From: Bolinopsis microptera
Taxonomy: Eukaryota > Ctenophora > Tentaculata > Lobata > Bolinopsidae
Assembly (NCBI RefSeq): GCF_026151205.1
Contig: NC_087079.1
Location: 11,646,635 to 11,710,634, forward strand
Length of the DNA stretch: 64,000 bases
Direction: 5' to 3'
The position numbers and the translations under genes are program-made. Under the pieces are notes generated by a model. That model made no database searches. It was not told the origin of the DNA and worked only from the letters and a program-made list of their open reading frames with translations. Below, piece by piece: positions 48,453-60,446 of the stretch; positions within the stretch are counted from its first letter, which is position 1; each line of letters begins with the position of its first letter.

Positions 48453-50972
48453 ATCAGGTCTTTGTTCGGGAAGTATAAATCATTGTGTGTTCTCTAAAAT
48501 TTAGTTTTACTACAGTACTGAAATTTCTCATGAAAAAAGTCTCGTACACGTAATTACACAATGATACTTAAAATTATGTAGCGAATAATCTGATTTTGTA
48601 TTCGAGTGACAGTTTTACTGTTAAGTAAGCCGTTGTTGTCGTTGTTTAAGTCCCTCAGTTTGCGTTATATTCATCTGAATAATATCATATTGTGAAGGAA
48701 GGAAAACTCAAGTACAGTTATATAGAAGTGTACAAATATTACAGTTTTCGTTCATTTTACTAGTTTAAGTTTAAGTGATGCACTTGATTTTAACAATTTT
48801 CATATGAAATATATTCAAGGCTCGACCGGGACCGCTTTTTTTGCCGGGCCTGGAAAAAAGTGCCGGGACCGGGATTAAGATCGGGACCCCGACCAGGAAT
48901 AAGACCGGGACCGGGATTAAGCCGGGATTGGGACCAGGATCGTAGCTTTAAAAAATGTTACTTTCAATATTCTTTGATCTTATAATGTATAATCAATAAT
49001 GGCGTTAGGTGCAGTATTTAAACAATGTGCTATGTCAGCAAGTTGGATGATCAAGTTGCTTGATCAAGTTGGTCGCAATTGGATTTCTAGAATATTCAAC
49101 ATTTGATTTTTGCGTAAAACATGCTACTGGTATTTGGTTATCCGAATCTATTGGAGTCCGATTAGCCGTCGCGTTGTGGTTTATCAGAGTGACTCTTTAC
49201 ATACAACACACAGTATGCACGCAGTGGCACACAGAGACAGCAACACACAGTTTGCACGCAGTGTCACACAGAGACAGTAACATACAGTTTGCACGCAGTG
49301 TCACACAGAGAAAATAACACACTGTATGCACGCAGTGGCACACAGAGACAGTAACATACAGTGTGTCCCTCCAGACAGCTTTGTTGTGCTGGTTTAACAA
49401 AGGGTCACACATAGAGTAGGCTCTAAACTCTCTTTGTAAGCGGGTAGTCCTGGATAATCTCATAATGATCAGATTCTTGGTGTTCAGTAATCAGTGCTAT
49501 ATGTTAATGTACTTTGCATTTAATCTACCTGTGGTGAGGATTTAATGTGCTTCTCTTGGAACTTTCAGAGCTGAGGGGGGGGGGGAGGGGTGTCCCGCGG
49601 TATATTGCCAATAAGGCAGCTGTTGTAAGGGGGGTCCCGCGGTATATTGCCAATAAGGCAGCTGTTGTAAGGGGGGTCCCGCGGTATATTGCCAATAAGG
49701 CAGCTGTTGTAAGCTACTAAGTAAGCTACTACCCGGGGGTAGTATAGTGCTGTGTTGCCCGATATTGGTATGATACTTATCGTGGTAGTATAGTGCTGTG
49801 TTGCCCGATATTGGTATGATACTTATCGTGGTAGTATAGTGCTGTGTTGCCCGATATTGGTATGATACTTATCGTGGTAGTATAGTGCTATGGCAGGTGC
49901 AATACTTTGCAAACTTACTTATACTGTGTTAATTGTGCGACAACTTCTTATCCATTAGCGCACTTTTGTAATATTGTACTGATAGAACCTTCTTTTATCA
50001 CTCACCAATACGCTATCCAGTATTTTGACGTTTACAAGCCCTTTTTAAAATTTATAACTTCGTCAATCGCCATGTCTATATTATTAAATAACGGGTTTCT
50101 ATGCTGTATTTAATAAAAATATCTTATCGGACTTTACCTGACCCTGGTGGAACCTAATCGATCAGTGATCTTACGACAGGCCTTTCTTTATTTGGTCGAA
50201 CATCACATGAACGCTAAAGGGTTTATTTCTCTTTATGTCCACCCATATTAAAGTCCGGCTACCATATACGTTTAAATAAATTGTTGCGGCCTAAATATGT
50301 CCGCCAAAATATTGTCCGCCCATACATTGTCCGCCCAAAAAGGTCACATAAGGTGATCCGATAAGGTCCGATAAGGTCCGATAAGGTCCGATAAGGTCCG
50401 ATAAGGTTGTTTCCTTGAAGTACAGTGCTTTGAATAGGGAACGTTCACAATTCACATATCAAATAGGTTGCAAGCCAGCTAACTCCCAAACTAATTCCAC
50501 GATCTTGTCACTTACTAACTAGGTTAATCCTGGTCCTGAATGAAGATACGGTGACCGACAACTAGGAACCTCTCATTTCGGCCTCCCACAGGTATCACAT
50601 CACATGGCCCAATCAGTGACGTATCATTTGTGATGTGATCCATATTATAACCATCCTAACAGCCGGACAACCAAGAACCTGGGTAGGGTTCACATGTCAG
50701 TTTAGTAAGTAGCTGTGTATTATGAAGTATATTAAGAAGTGTTTGAGCTCTCGGTATGTGTTCACATTACGGACGTGAGCCGGGTCCCAACGATGTGAGC
50801 CGGGTCCGAAAGGGGCTGGTTCTCGTATCCAAGGATGTGAGCCGAGCATGCAATGGGAGTGATACGAGACATAAAATCACAAGTGCGGGAGTTGATCAGC
50901 TGTTAATATACAACCGCACTTCTGGTATATATACTGAAACGTGAACATGAAGAGTATCGGTTTCAATTCAAC
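48453..50972. repeat. Intergenic minisatellite cluster
   Basis: Contains a GGGACCGGGATTAAG-like degenerate repeat (48830-48945); about 42-bp units CACACAGAGACAGTAACATA (49205-49365, ~4 copies); 42-bp units TCCCGCGGTATATTGCCAAT (49595-49715, 3 copies); about 46-bp units AGTATAGTGCTGTGTTGCCC (49737-49890, 3-4 copies); and CCGATAAGGT (50355-50407, 5-6 copies). A solo MULE-like terminal repeat lies at about 50145-50190. No gene is supported. Confidence 0.75.
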
Positions 50973-51911
50973 ATGCCTGCTTTCTCCAAATTCATCGAAG
51001 GACAGAGAGGATCTCAACAGCTGGTGGACACGGACGGTTACATCTACTCCAGAAAGAAGGCTAAAGATACAGCCATCCACTCTGCTTGGCGATGCCGGAA
51101 GCACAACCCTCCTACCAAGTGTCCCAATCATGCCTACCTCAACCTGTCAGATAACGCTTTATCCCTTGGCTCCAAACTCCACAACCACCCTGCTGACAAC
51201 GCTGCACCACAGAAGCGTGAAGTCCTCTCCTCACTGAAGCGGAAAGCTGCTGAACAGCCCTTGTCGGTGACCCAGAACCTCCTCTCTGAAGTCCTAGCAG
51301 ATTCAACCTCAGAAGCTAATCAGACGCTACCGAACATGGAATCCCTCGCTCGGGTGGTACAACGCAGTAGAGCCAAGGCGTCCGGATCTGCACAGCACTC
51401 TGAAGCGAAGACCTCAGAAGAATTCCTCCTCCCATCTACCTGCACCTCCACGAGACGGGACGAGCCCTTTGTTCTCTTCGACGGAAAGACAGATCGGAAC
51501 GTACGAGTCGTTGCCTTCTCTACAGCCCGGAACCTTGCTACGCTGGCAGAGTACAACAACTGGATTGCAGACGGCACGTTTTACGTCGCCCCGAATATAT
51601 TTACCCAGAGCTATACGATTCATGCTGTTATTGACCAGAAATGTTTGCCGATGATTTATATTTTGACTGGAGATAAGAAAGGGGACGCCTATCAGTATAT
51701 TTTTAATGTGGCGAAGTTCTATTTTGACCAGCATTGTCCGGTTGAAACTGGTACAATAATGATTGACTTTGAGAAAGCGGTGATGAATGCGCTTCAGAAC
51801 AGTTTGCCAGGGTGGGATATCAGCAATTGCTACCTCCATCTCTTGTCCGTCAGCCAGCATAATATGCTTATCCAATTGTGTTATGTGTACAATTATGACG
51901 GTTCACTATAA
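50973..51911 (+). pseudogene. FLYWCH-MULE transposase fragment
   Basis: 312 codons. The N-terminus resembles a FLYWCH zinc finger: LVDTDGYIYSR, then WRC, KC and HNHP. Residues about 190-290 resemble the MULE transposase core: WIADGTFYVAP (first Asp), YTIHAVIDQKCLPMIYIL, then IMIDFEKAVMNAL (second Asp), PGWD and CYLHL. After this the frame diverges and stops, so the C-terminal part with the catalytic Glu is missing. It is therefore a broken transposase or an early-stage domesticated fragment. The solo terminal repeat 0.8 kb upstream matches the long-inverted-repeat element at 46281-48452, which it could once have mobilised (inference). Confidence 0.78.
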
Positions 51912-53098
51912 TGGGCCTATAATTTAATTTTAAACTTTCGTAAATCCTGTGTAATTATATGTAATCCTTTGTAAATCCTGTGTAATTCCTGTGCAAATCC
52001 AGTGTAATCCTGTGTAAATCATACCTCATACCTCAGATTTAACCGGGCTCTTGCCAGGGCCTTAATTTTATCCGTTTAAAAATTGGGAAAAATTATCCCA
52101 TATAAGGATTTAAAAATTAATATAAAATTGAACCAGTCAACCAGTATATTAGATTTGTGTAAGTTAAAATAGGGAATCTAGATGCTCTTGCATGTATTAT
52201 TTATTCTGTTCATTAACACATTAATACGATTACGTTCATTTTGCAACTACTCAATAGAAAGCCATACAATAACCTTGATACAAGGCAAAGAGTTACGTAG
52301 TTTGATGCTACAGAGAGTAGCGGTAGTAGCAGAATACACTCGCTGTCAGTACAGTGGCAGTCAGTACAGTGGCTGTCAGTACAGTGGCTGTCGGTACAAT
52401 GGCAGTGGCTGTCAGTACAATGGCAGTGGCTGTCAGTACAATGGCAGTGGCTGTCAGTTCAGTGGCTGTGACTGTCAGTACAGTGGCAGTGACTGTCATT
52501 ACAGTGGCTGTCAGTACAATGGCAGTGACTGTCAGTACTGCAGTGGCTGTCAGTACAGTGGCTGTCAGTACAGTGGCTGTCGGTACAGTGGCTGTCAGTA
52601 CAATGGCAGTGACTGTCAGTACAGTGGCAGTGACTGTCAGTACAGTGGCAGTGACTGTCAGTACAGTGGCAGTGACTGTCAGTACAATGGCAGTGGCTGT
52701 CAGTACAGTGGCAGTGACTGTCAGTACAGTGGCAGTGACTGTCAGTACAATGGTAGTGACTGTCAGTACTGCAGTGGCTGTCAGTACTGCAGTGGCTGTC
52801 AGTACAGTGGCTGTCAGTACAGTGGCTATCACTCCCTGATTCCTTAGTTTCAGATATTAACCCCATCATGCTCACTGACACCGATTACTAAGGAGTTACA
52901 CTGGCCCAACATGATTTGAATAGTATACTAGTTATTACTACAACAATAGTAGTATAACGTGATCATATGTTAAATGTTAATTCATTCCTGTTATTGATGT
53001 ATTGATATATTACTAGTGCTCCAGTAGCAGGGAGGGGTTGAGTTACTAGTCTCCTCCGTAGTGCGTCAATCTGCCTTCTCTTGGTTTCAGAACCCACT
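51912..53098. repeat. Intergenic, with 12/18-bp minisatellite at about 52335-52835
   Basis: Units of TGTCAGTACAGTGGC and TGTCAGTACAGTGGCAGTGAC alternate for about 500 bp. Both strands are open over hundreds of codons (CQYSG-type on the plus strand), purely because the unit length is a multiple of three. A smaller TCCTGTGTAAA repeat lies at 51940-52025. No promoter element was recognised. Confidence 0.85.
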
Positions 53099-56000
53099 AT
53101 GTTACCCCTCCGACTCCTCCTTTTCGTCTTCCTTTCAATTGCTAGGTAAAATATTTTGCAGACTTTTTAGAAATGTATGCTGATAAAACTATTTATTATT
53201 GTACTGCAGGGTGATGTTGTTATAAGTTCACTCAACTGTCTTCTTCTTATCGTAATTTTATATATATAAATTGTAATATATTAATCGGTAGATTGGAACC
53301 GCTGTCCATGGAGGAGAAGTTAAAAGTTTCCACCTCTAAATATACCGATATAATTCACGTGAGTTGTCAATATTCACAAGATCTTGGGCACCCTTACAAC
53401 TATAATTGGGTAATGTGGAATGTCACTTCCACGTAGCTTCTCTCATCAGTAACTTAGACTTCTACAGAACAGAGAGAAGAGATGGAAGTCAGATAATGGA
53501 ACGTACAAAATAGAGAATGACGAGGACTTGTTTAACCAGTTCACAACGGAACAGTTTACCTGGATCGACAATGTGTTTACTAATAAAGATCCCTCCTACT
53601 ATAACTACACTGGCTACAACTCTTTCGAGCCTATAAGAAGGTTTGTCCCCCCCCCCCCCCCCCCCCCCCCCCCACTACACTCTGTTACTAGAGTCCTCCA
53701 ACAAAGCAGCTCCTTTCTAACACACCGCCTTTAGTGAGATGTGAAAATGCAAAAGTTAATATGAAGCATTCCTTTACATGGCACTTTATTTCAATACATC
53801 AAAACGCACCAAACCGCACCAAACCGTACCGCAACGCACCAAACCGCATCAAACGTACAGATTAGCTGTACAGATTAGCTGATAAGTAGGATTACGTGTT
53901 TCAGTGAGCTGTACAGATTAGCTGATAAGTAGGATTACGTGTTTCAGTGAGCTGTACAGATTAGCTGATAAGTAGAATTACGTGTTTCAGTGAGCTGTAC
54001 AGATTAGCTGATAAGTAGGATTACGTGTTTCAGTGAGCTGTACAGATTAGCTGATAAGTAGGATTACGTGTTTCAGTGAGCTGTACAGATTAGCTGATAA
54101 GTAAGATTACGTGTTTCAGTGAGCTGTACAGATTAGCTGATAAGTAGAATTACGTGTTTCAGTGAGCTGTACAGATTAGCTGATAAGTAGGATTACGTGT
54201 TTCAGTGAGCTGTACAGATTAGCTGATAAGTAGAATTACGTGTTTCAGTGAGCTGTACAGATTAGCTGATAAGTAGAATTACGTGTTTCAGTGAGCTGTA
54301 CAGATTAGCTGATAAGTAGGATTACGTGTTTCAGTGAGCTGTACAGATTAGCTGATAAGTAAGATTACGTGTTTCAGTGAGCTGTACAGATTAGCTGATA
54401 AGTAGAATTACGTGTTTCAGTGAGCTGTACAGATTAGCTGATAAGTAGGATTACGTGTTTCAGTGAGCTGTACAGATTAGCTGATAAGTAGGATTACGTG
54501 TTTCAGTGAGCTGTACAGATTAGCTGATAAGTAGAATTACGTGTTTCAGTGAGCTGTACAGATTAGCTGATAAGTAGAATTACGTGTTTCAGTGAGCTGT
54601 ACAGATTAGCTGATAAGTAGAATTACGTGTTTCAGTGAGCTGTACAGATTAGCTGATAAGTAGAATTACGTGTTTCAGTGAGCTGTACAGATTAGCTGAT
54701 AAGTAGGATTACGTGTTTCAGTGAGCTGTACAGATTAGCTGATAAGTAGGATTACGTGTTTCAGTGAGCTGTACAGATTAGCTGATAAGTACGATTACGT
54801 TGACGTGGAGGTGTATGGAATAACGCACGAGAAGAGGGAACTGATCGCACTTCATATCAACAAGGGAGATAAAGATGATGTAGTGGTCCTGAACAGTCTC
54901 ATTCACGCCAGGGAGTGGGTAGTCGGTTGCGTCACCATGAACATTATTCACCGGGTAATTAATTAAGTAATTAGTAATTACTCATTACCACTAATTAATG
55001 GATTCTACCTGATGTTATTACATGTACACTTTACAGTCGTTATATAACCTGTCTCACCTAGTTGCTGGAGTACGACACAGTCGGGGCTAAACTCCTACTC
55101 AACAACTTCCACTTCGTTATTATTCCTGTGGTGAACCCTGACGGTTACGAGTACACACACACAAAGGTAAATGCTCAACTTCTAGTTTCTTTCTACATTT
55201 TCTTCGATCAAATGATCTGAAAATTGCAGTGATGGTTCACTAACTAAGCAAAGTATTAGTATTATAATTTACACAATTCTCAGAACAGAATGTGGAGAAA
55301 GAACAGAGAACCAACATTAATGCCCGGTTGTTTTGGAGTGGACATTAACAGGAACTTTATGTATGGCTATAAACCATGTGAGTTAAGATTTATCTTAAAT
55401 AAAAGGAACATGTTGATGATTTGAAATCACATAGAAAAGAAAAGCATATAACATTGAATTAATATAACTTTCAATGACGACGAACTATTTTGTGAAATGA
55501 TATTGCCAATCAGCATAAGTTTTATTTTCTATTACTAGATTCCCTTGATTGTGGCCTGGTAGGTAAAATTATATCTAATTGATAAAAGCACTACTATCTA
55601 CTACTTCTAGTACTACTACTACTACTACTACTACTAACAAATATCTCAGTTGTAGTTGGGATCGGTAATAATAACAATGGGCCTTGCAGCGAACAGTTCC
55701 CCGGAACTAAAGCTCTCTCTACCAAAGAGAGTTTGGTAAGTTTTCAGCTCTAGTTTATATCTTATTGGACTTTATTTGAACGGACACTCATTGGACGCTG
55801 GAGGTCCCAGCGTTCATTTTAATTTTCATTCAAAATAATGTCCGTTCAAATAAGTTAGATAAGGTAACTTATTCTTTGCGATAATTCAAATAAACGGCCT
55901 CATGCCGATTTAATGGATTGAAGATCGGAAAAACTGTTTCAAGTTTTCTTTGAGATCACTACATTAGAGGTAATGGGTCCACTGCACAGGCTCTGAATCT

Positions 56001-58310
56001 ACTGTTGTTCAAGAACCGCCACAATATGCGTTACTACATAGACTACCACACATACGGTAACATGTGGACTAACGCTTACGGGGCCACTAGCTGGCTCCCT
56101 AAAAATGAGAAACAGTTGGTGAGTGAATTTATATTTTACAATATTAAGCAAACATTAATTGTGTTATATTTTTAAGAACATACTGGTTTTTAATTTAATA
56201 AGATTCGCAATTTACTATTACTATATTTGTCAAGGGGCATAACATTTAAAAATAGATGTCCTTACAAAAAATCACTTACACATTTAACATGTTCACGAAA
56301 AGTACATGTTAAGACCAAAGTATTGCTTAACATTATTAAGACGATGATAGGTATTATACCTCAGTATATACAGGGTGGGCCAAAAGTCAGTGTGCAAACG
56401 TTGGTCTTAATAGCTCAGTCACTGAGTGCCCAATTGAAATACTTCCTTCTGGTATGACTTAGTACCACCACTGGTTCGAGGAATTTGTCAACTCGAAAAA
56501 TATTCGCGTTCATTTTTTTCAAATGGAGGTTCATTTTCACATTTTTTTGATAGTTTGGATAATCGGATCAAGCTAAATGTTATTGAATTGTGTTTGGCCA
56601 TTCGAATTACATTTGCCCTGAAAGAATGAGAGTTCTAGCTTCTCAGATGACCGAGATATGAAGCATAACAAGCTTGTTCATTACGTGTGATCAGGTGATT
56701 GGTTTACCTAATCACGTGATAAGGTGACCCCGTTAACTACCCCGTTAAACATTATGGGAATTGTTAAGGGTGCCCAATTAAGGTGTCGTGTCACGGTGTC
56801 ACATAATCACCCAGTCAATTTGTTAACGAGATACACAAAATGCTTGTTAACTTCGTCATTTCTAATCCGTTTTGCCTCATTTTTTCAGATCATATGCAAC
56901 ATTTGATAATCTACCGTCTCTAAAAAAATTAGGCGTTCAGGATTTTCAGAGAAAACAATATAGGTGTTTTAATATTGAATGGGCGTGGTCTAAAATATTC
57001 GAATTTTCAAATTTTGACGACGGAATCCTCGAACCAGTAAGTACAGTATGCCATCTGCAAAGCAACAGCTCTCAAATATAAAACTCAGCGGAGGTATAAG
57101 ACCCAACGTTTGCACACTGACTTTTGGCCCACCCTGTATTATATAAGTATACAAGTATATGATATCTGTTTAGAAACGATACAGAGAAAACGTGGAGCGC
57201 AGTTTTATGAATTCGTTAGGAGTAAAGTGGAAAACAGGAGGAGTACACGAGGTTATATGTAAGTAACCACACTCACAGTGTTATCTGTAAGTAACCACAC
57301 TCACAGTGTTATCTGTAAGTAACCACACTCACAGTGTTATCTGTAAGTAACCACACTCACAGTGTTATCTGTAAGTAATTAGTAACCACACTCACAGTGT
57401 TATCTGTAAGTAACCACACTCACAGTGTTATCTGTAAGTAACCACACTCACAGTGTTATCTGTAAGTAACCACACTCACAGTGTTATCTGTAAGTAATTA
57501 GTAACCACACTCACACTGTTATCTGTAAGTAACCACACTCACAGTGTTATCTGTAAGTAACCACACTCACAGCGTTTACCCAACAATTTTTGAATTTTTT
57601 CTAGAAATTTTTGAAAGTTTTTACAGCAGTATCCGTTTCAGACGAGTGTAATGGAATTCTGGTTGATCACGCGCATTACTACATCACACCTATAGCTTTC
57701 ACTGTTGAGGTGAGATTTGGTGAAGGATAAAGAGAAATTAACAAAAATTGTGGCACCAACAGATTTTTACACACTGTGTAACACACTGTGTAACACGCTG
57801 TGTAACACGCTGTGTAACACACTGTGTAACACACTGTGTAACACACTGTCTAACACACTGTGTAACACACTGTGTAACACACTGTGTAACACACTGTGTA
57901 ACACACTGTGTAACACACGGTGTACCACAGGTGGGATCTACTCACGATGAGTTCACAGTACCTGACACCCGGTTAGACACCTACATTATCTCACAGTGGT
58001 TAGCTCTCGTCTCCCAGCTCGAGCTTCTCCACTCGGAGATACAGTCAGGACAGTACATGGAGGACAGGTAATAGGACTAATAGCATACTTATAACTAACT
58101 CTGCACAGTGGTAGGGATTACTCAACAACTTCTCTAAAACTTGAATTCTTTTAGTAGCAAAGTATTGTACATATTAAGAAGATAACACTTATTTTGTATT
58201 TTACATATATTACTTATAATTATAATTATATATATAATATTATATTACTTATAATTATATAAATAAACCACAGAACGAGGAACTGGAGACGGACTAGCAT
58301 GATGAAATGA
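53099..58310 (+). CDS. Secreted M14A metallocarboxypeptidase (pro-carboxypeptidase A/B type)
   Basis: Thirteen exons join in frame to 411 codons, close to the usual ~420: 53099-53145, 53292-53358, 53468-53640, 54765-54954, 55062-55166, 55284-55377, 55539-55562, 55656-55735, 55990-56118, 57174-57258, 57642-57709, 57931-58067 and 58274-58310. Exon 1 is a signal peptide (MLPLRLLLFVFLSIA). A propeptide-like segment follows. Zinc ligands are HAREW (exon 4) and DYHTYGN (exon 9). Substrate-binding and catalytic parts are NRMWRKNR and GVDINRNF, a Tyr split between exons 10 and 11, and Glu in FTVEVG exactly 22 residues later, as Tyr248 and Glu270 of bovine carboxypeptidase A. The position equal to 255 is Val, which suggests preference for hydrophobic C-terminal residues (inference). 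Exon 7 is a 24-nt microexon. Introns 3, 10 and 11 carry minisatellites; intron 9 holds a 766-bp MITE. Confidence 0.92.
53647..53673. repeat. Poly-C run of 27 bases
   Basis: Pure C tract just after the donor of carboxypeptidase exon 3. Similar long G or C runs occur at 14408-14425, 14501-14520, 19203-19237 and 21666-21684. Confidence 0.95.
53866..54764 (+). repeat. 43-bp minisatellite made of a splice acceptor plus exon start, about 21 copies
   Basis: Each unit reads GTGTTTCAG then TGAGCTGTACAGATTAGCTG then ATAAGTAGGATTAC. The last unit is the real 3' splice site and the first codons of carboxypeptidase exon 4 (E-L-Y-R-L-A-D-K). In all other units the codon after AAG is TAG or TAA in the exon frame; only the last has TAC and stays open. 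The array therefore arose by amplification of the intron-exon junction. Confidence 0.93.
56371..57136. mobile_element. Mariner-like MITE, intact copy B (766 bp) in carboxypeptidase intron 9
   Basis: TA-flanked, same ends and same length as copy A at 40127-40892. Base differences seen include GGTCTTAAT for GGCCTTAAT and GGGCGTGG for GGGCATGG. Same orientation in the window as copy A. Confidence 0.92.
57259..57570 (+). repeat. 28-bp minisatellite carrying a splice donor and an acceptor, about 11 copies
   Basis: Unit GTAAGTAACCACACTCACAG followed by TGTTATCT. The array begins exactly at the donor of carboxypeptidase exon 10, whose last bases GGTTATAT resemble the unit's TGTTATCT. Every copy therefore offers GTAAGT and CACAG sites. 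Two units have an 8-bp extension ATTAGTAA. Confidence 0.92.
57772..57922. repeat. 12-bp minisatellite (ACACTGTGTAAC)n in intron 11
   Basis: About 12 units, ending a few bases before the acceptor of carboxypeptidase exon 12. The unit is a near palindrome (ACACTGTGT). Confidence 0.93.
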
Positions 58311-60446
58311 ACTTTACAAGAAGGAGCATACACTGGGGAACAATAGCGTTATATTAAGTTGCTAGGTAACTAGTATCTAGTAGTACTACTTATCTAACAA
58401 CGAAGGGAATATGTGTTCAGTGTTGTGTTCATTCATTAGTTATTTATTATTATTATTGTGTTAATTTAGATTAGCTTTAACGTTAAAGAAGCAAGTTTAG
58501 CGAAAAAATTGTCAAATTATACCTGGTTAATTAGAATATAATTATAATATTCAAAATGGCAGACTCGAAATCAATTTGAGGAGGAGTAATTCAGTAATAT
58601 GAACTTTAAAATTAAAGTAAAGAGGGGTAAAGAGATATGTTTCTGTTTGGAGACCAAAACAGGCAAGAACAAAATTATGAGCTGAGAACGCCAGGGGCAT
58701 AGACATGACATATGAAATATTGTCCATTACCCACGAGTATATCACAGTGCTGGCAGTGGCAACCATGACCGTGCCTCTATTATCCATTTTATACTATTAT
58801 ACCCCCTTTACTGTTTTTTCAGGCATTAAGGCTCATTGGAAGTCGTTTAGCAGATTTATTTTCAGTTCATTCTAATTCGATTTCAAAAATGACAGGAATA
58901 TTAAGAAATAGTTATGTGGAGGTTTTTAAGAAATTTGCGCAAAATACTCGCCAGCACTGTTAGTGTTATAGGAAATTCGATAAAAAAACCCAAAATCGCC
59001 ATATATTCAGGCACATTATGATTTATAAGTCTTATTTAAATATGGTCATTGCGAACATTTTCCATTTTTGGAAAAGTTTCTGCGACCTTCTTAGCTTGAG
59101 ATATAAAAATAATGTGGTATTTTGGGCCGCGATGAGCAAAAAAAAACAGTTTTTCATGAATATCTTTAAAAACTGGGCACTTAAGATCTATATTTTTTAA
59201 TAACTTGTAGATAATCATAAATATTAATAAGGCTATAAGGCGGTTATCGGGTTATTTTAAGATAAATTCAAGTCTTTGAGTCCTTCAGAAGCCGAGATAC
59301 AAAAAACCCCAAATTTACGCCTGAGGGCAATTTAGAAAATTTGTCCTGTGGGACTTGGACTAGCGATACAAATTGGGTACCTAGATGATTTTGGTGTGTA
59401 ATGACCTAATGAAATACCCTGTGTGGTCAAAAATTGGCCCCTGGCTGATTACGTAATACGTAATATGTTAACGTGACCCCTAATGTTGAGTTGCTCGGAC
59501 ATTGAAGCTGCTCCCTGGGCCCTGATATAATATTAGTCGCAGTAAAACAAAAAATTAATTTCACTAGGAGGAAGATTTTTCACATGTCTGCACTTAGAAA
59601 TTCAATAACTTGTAAAATAGTCAGATAAATCATCATGATTATAGTATTAATTATATGTTAAACTGCGACCTAGTTTTATGGCCAGACATCGTTTTGTGAA
59701 TATAATTGAGTTATCGAAGTAATGGAAAATGCTGGCTAGGGCTTTAGAATTACAGAGCTCATGACTAATTGAGTTAGAAGCTAGTTTGATAAATCACCGT
59801 GATTATAGCACGAATATATTAAATACTATGTGCCAGCTTAGTCTTACAGCCAGGGTGTTTTTTGTGTATACTTATAGTTATACGTATAAATATAATTGAG
59901 TTGTCGAAGTAAAATAAAATCTCACTTAAGTTTTAATTTCAGGTGGAATTTTTTACATGTCTGTTTACTGATGAGGTGATACTGATACATTATAAAATAT
60001 TGTCCTCACAACTGGCCTATAAGTATAAGCAAAGCCTCACAAAATTCAGAATGTGGCTGTGCTGTTTAGTGTTTATCTAATTCTAGCAGCTATGTCCAGT
60101 CCAGATGAATCCGTAGTACTGAGATCAGTAAAGAAGGATCTTTTCTCTGACTGTGATCTTTTTAGAGACCATCTACTCCGGACGTTTGAATTTTCAGAAA
60201 CCATTCTGAGCCTTTTTTCTATTTAATACGTTATTTACCTTTTTTGTCATTGTTTTTGCTATCAATATCGTGGGATTATTTTTCTACATATTAGGTAATC
60301 CCTGAGGGGGGTTCACATTATCACATATTAGGTAATCACCGACTGAGGGGGGGGGGGGGTCGTTCACATATTAGGTAATCCCTGAGGTACATTTATTTTG
60401 TCTATTGTATTTGCTGCCAAACTAACAATCAAACTCATGATCAGGC
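58311..60446. other. Intergenic region upstream of the aerolysin-like gene
   Basis: Contains the left copy of a dispersed repeat (58741-59012) and three copies of ACATATTAGGTAATCCCTGA with poly-G (60283-60386) just before the gene. A 44-codon frame at 60092-60226 (starts MSSPDESVVLRSVKKD) looks exon-like but stands alone; not called as a gene. Confidence 0.55.
58741..59012. repeat. Dispersed repeat, left copy
   Basis: Shares with 62019-62287, in the same orientation, ATACTATTATACCC, TTTACTGTTTTTTCAGGCAT, AGAAATAGTTATGTGGAGGT, CAGCACTGTTAGTGTTAT and CCCAAAATCGCCATAT; about 80% alike by eye. The pair brackets the aerolysin-like gene. Confidence 0.8.

Noticed and set aside
52182-52881. Open frames (CQYSG-, TVAVS- and TDSHC-type) on both strands
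   Set aside because: Products of a minisatellite whose unit length is a multiple of three; no signal of selection and no splice or start context.
45041-57922. Possible CRISPR arrays
   Set aside because: The tandem arrays have no unique spacers, and the sequence is eukaryotic with spliced genes.
60092-60226. 44-codon frame starting MSSPDESVV
   Set aside because: Codon use looks plausible but there is no homology, no donor site and no neighbour to join.
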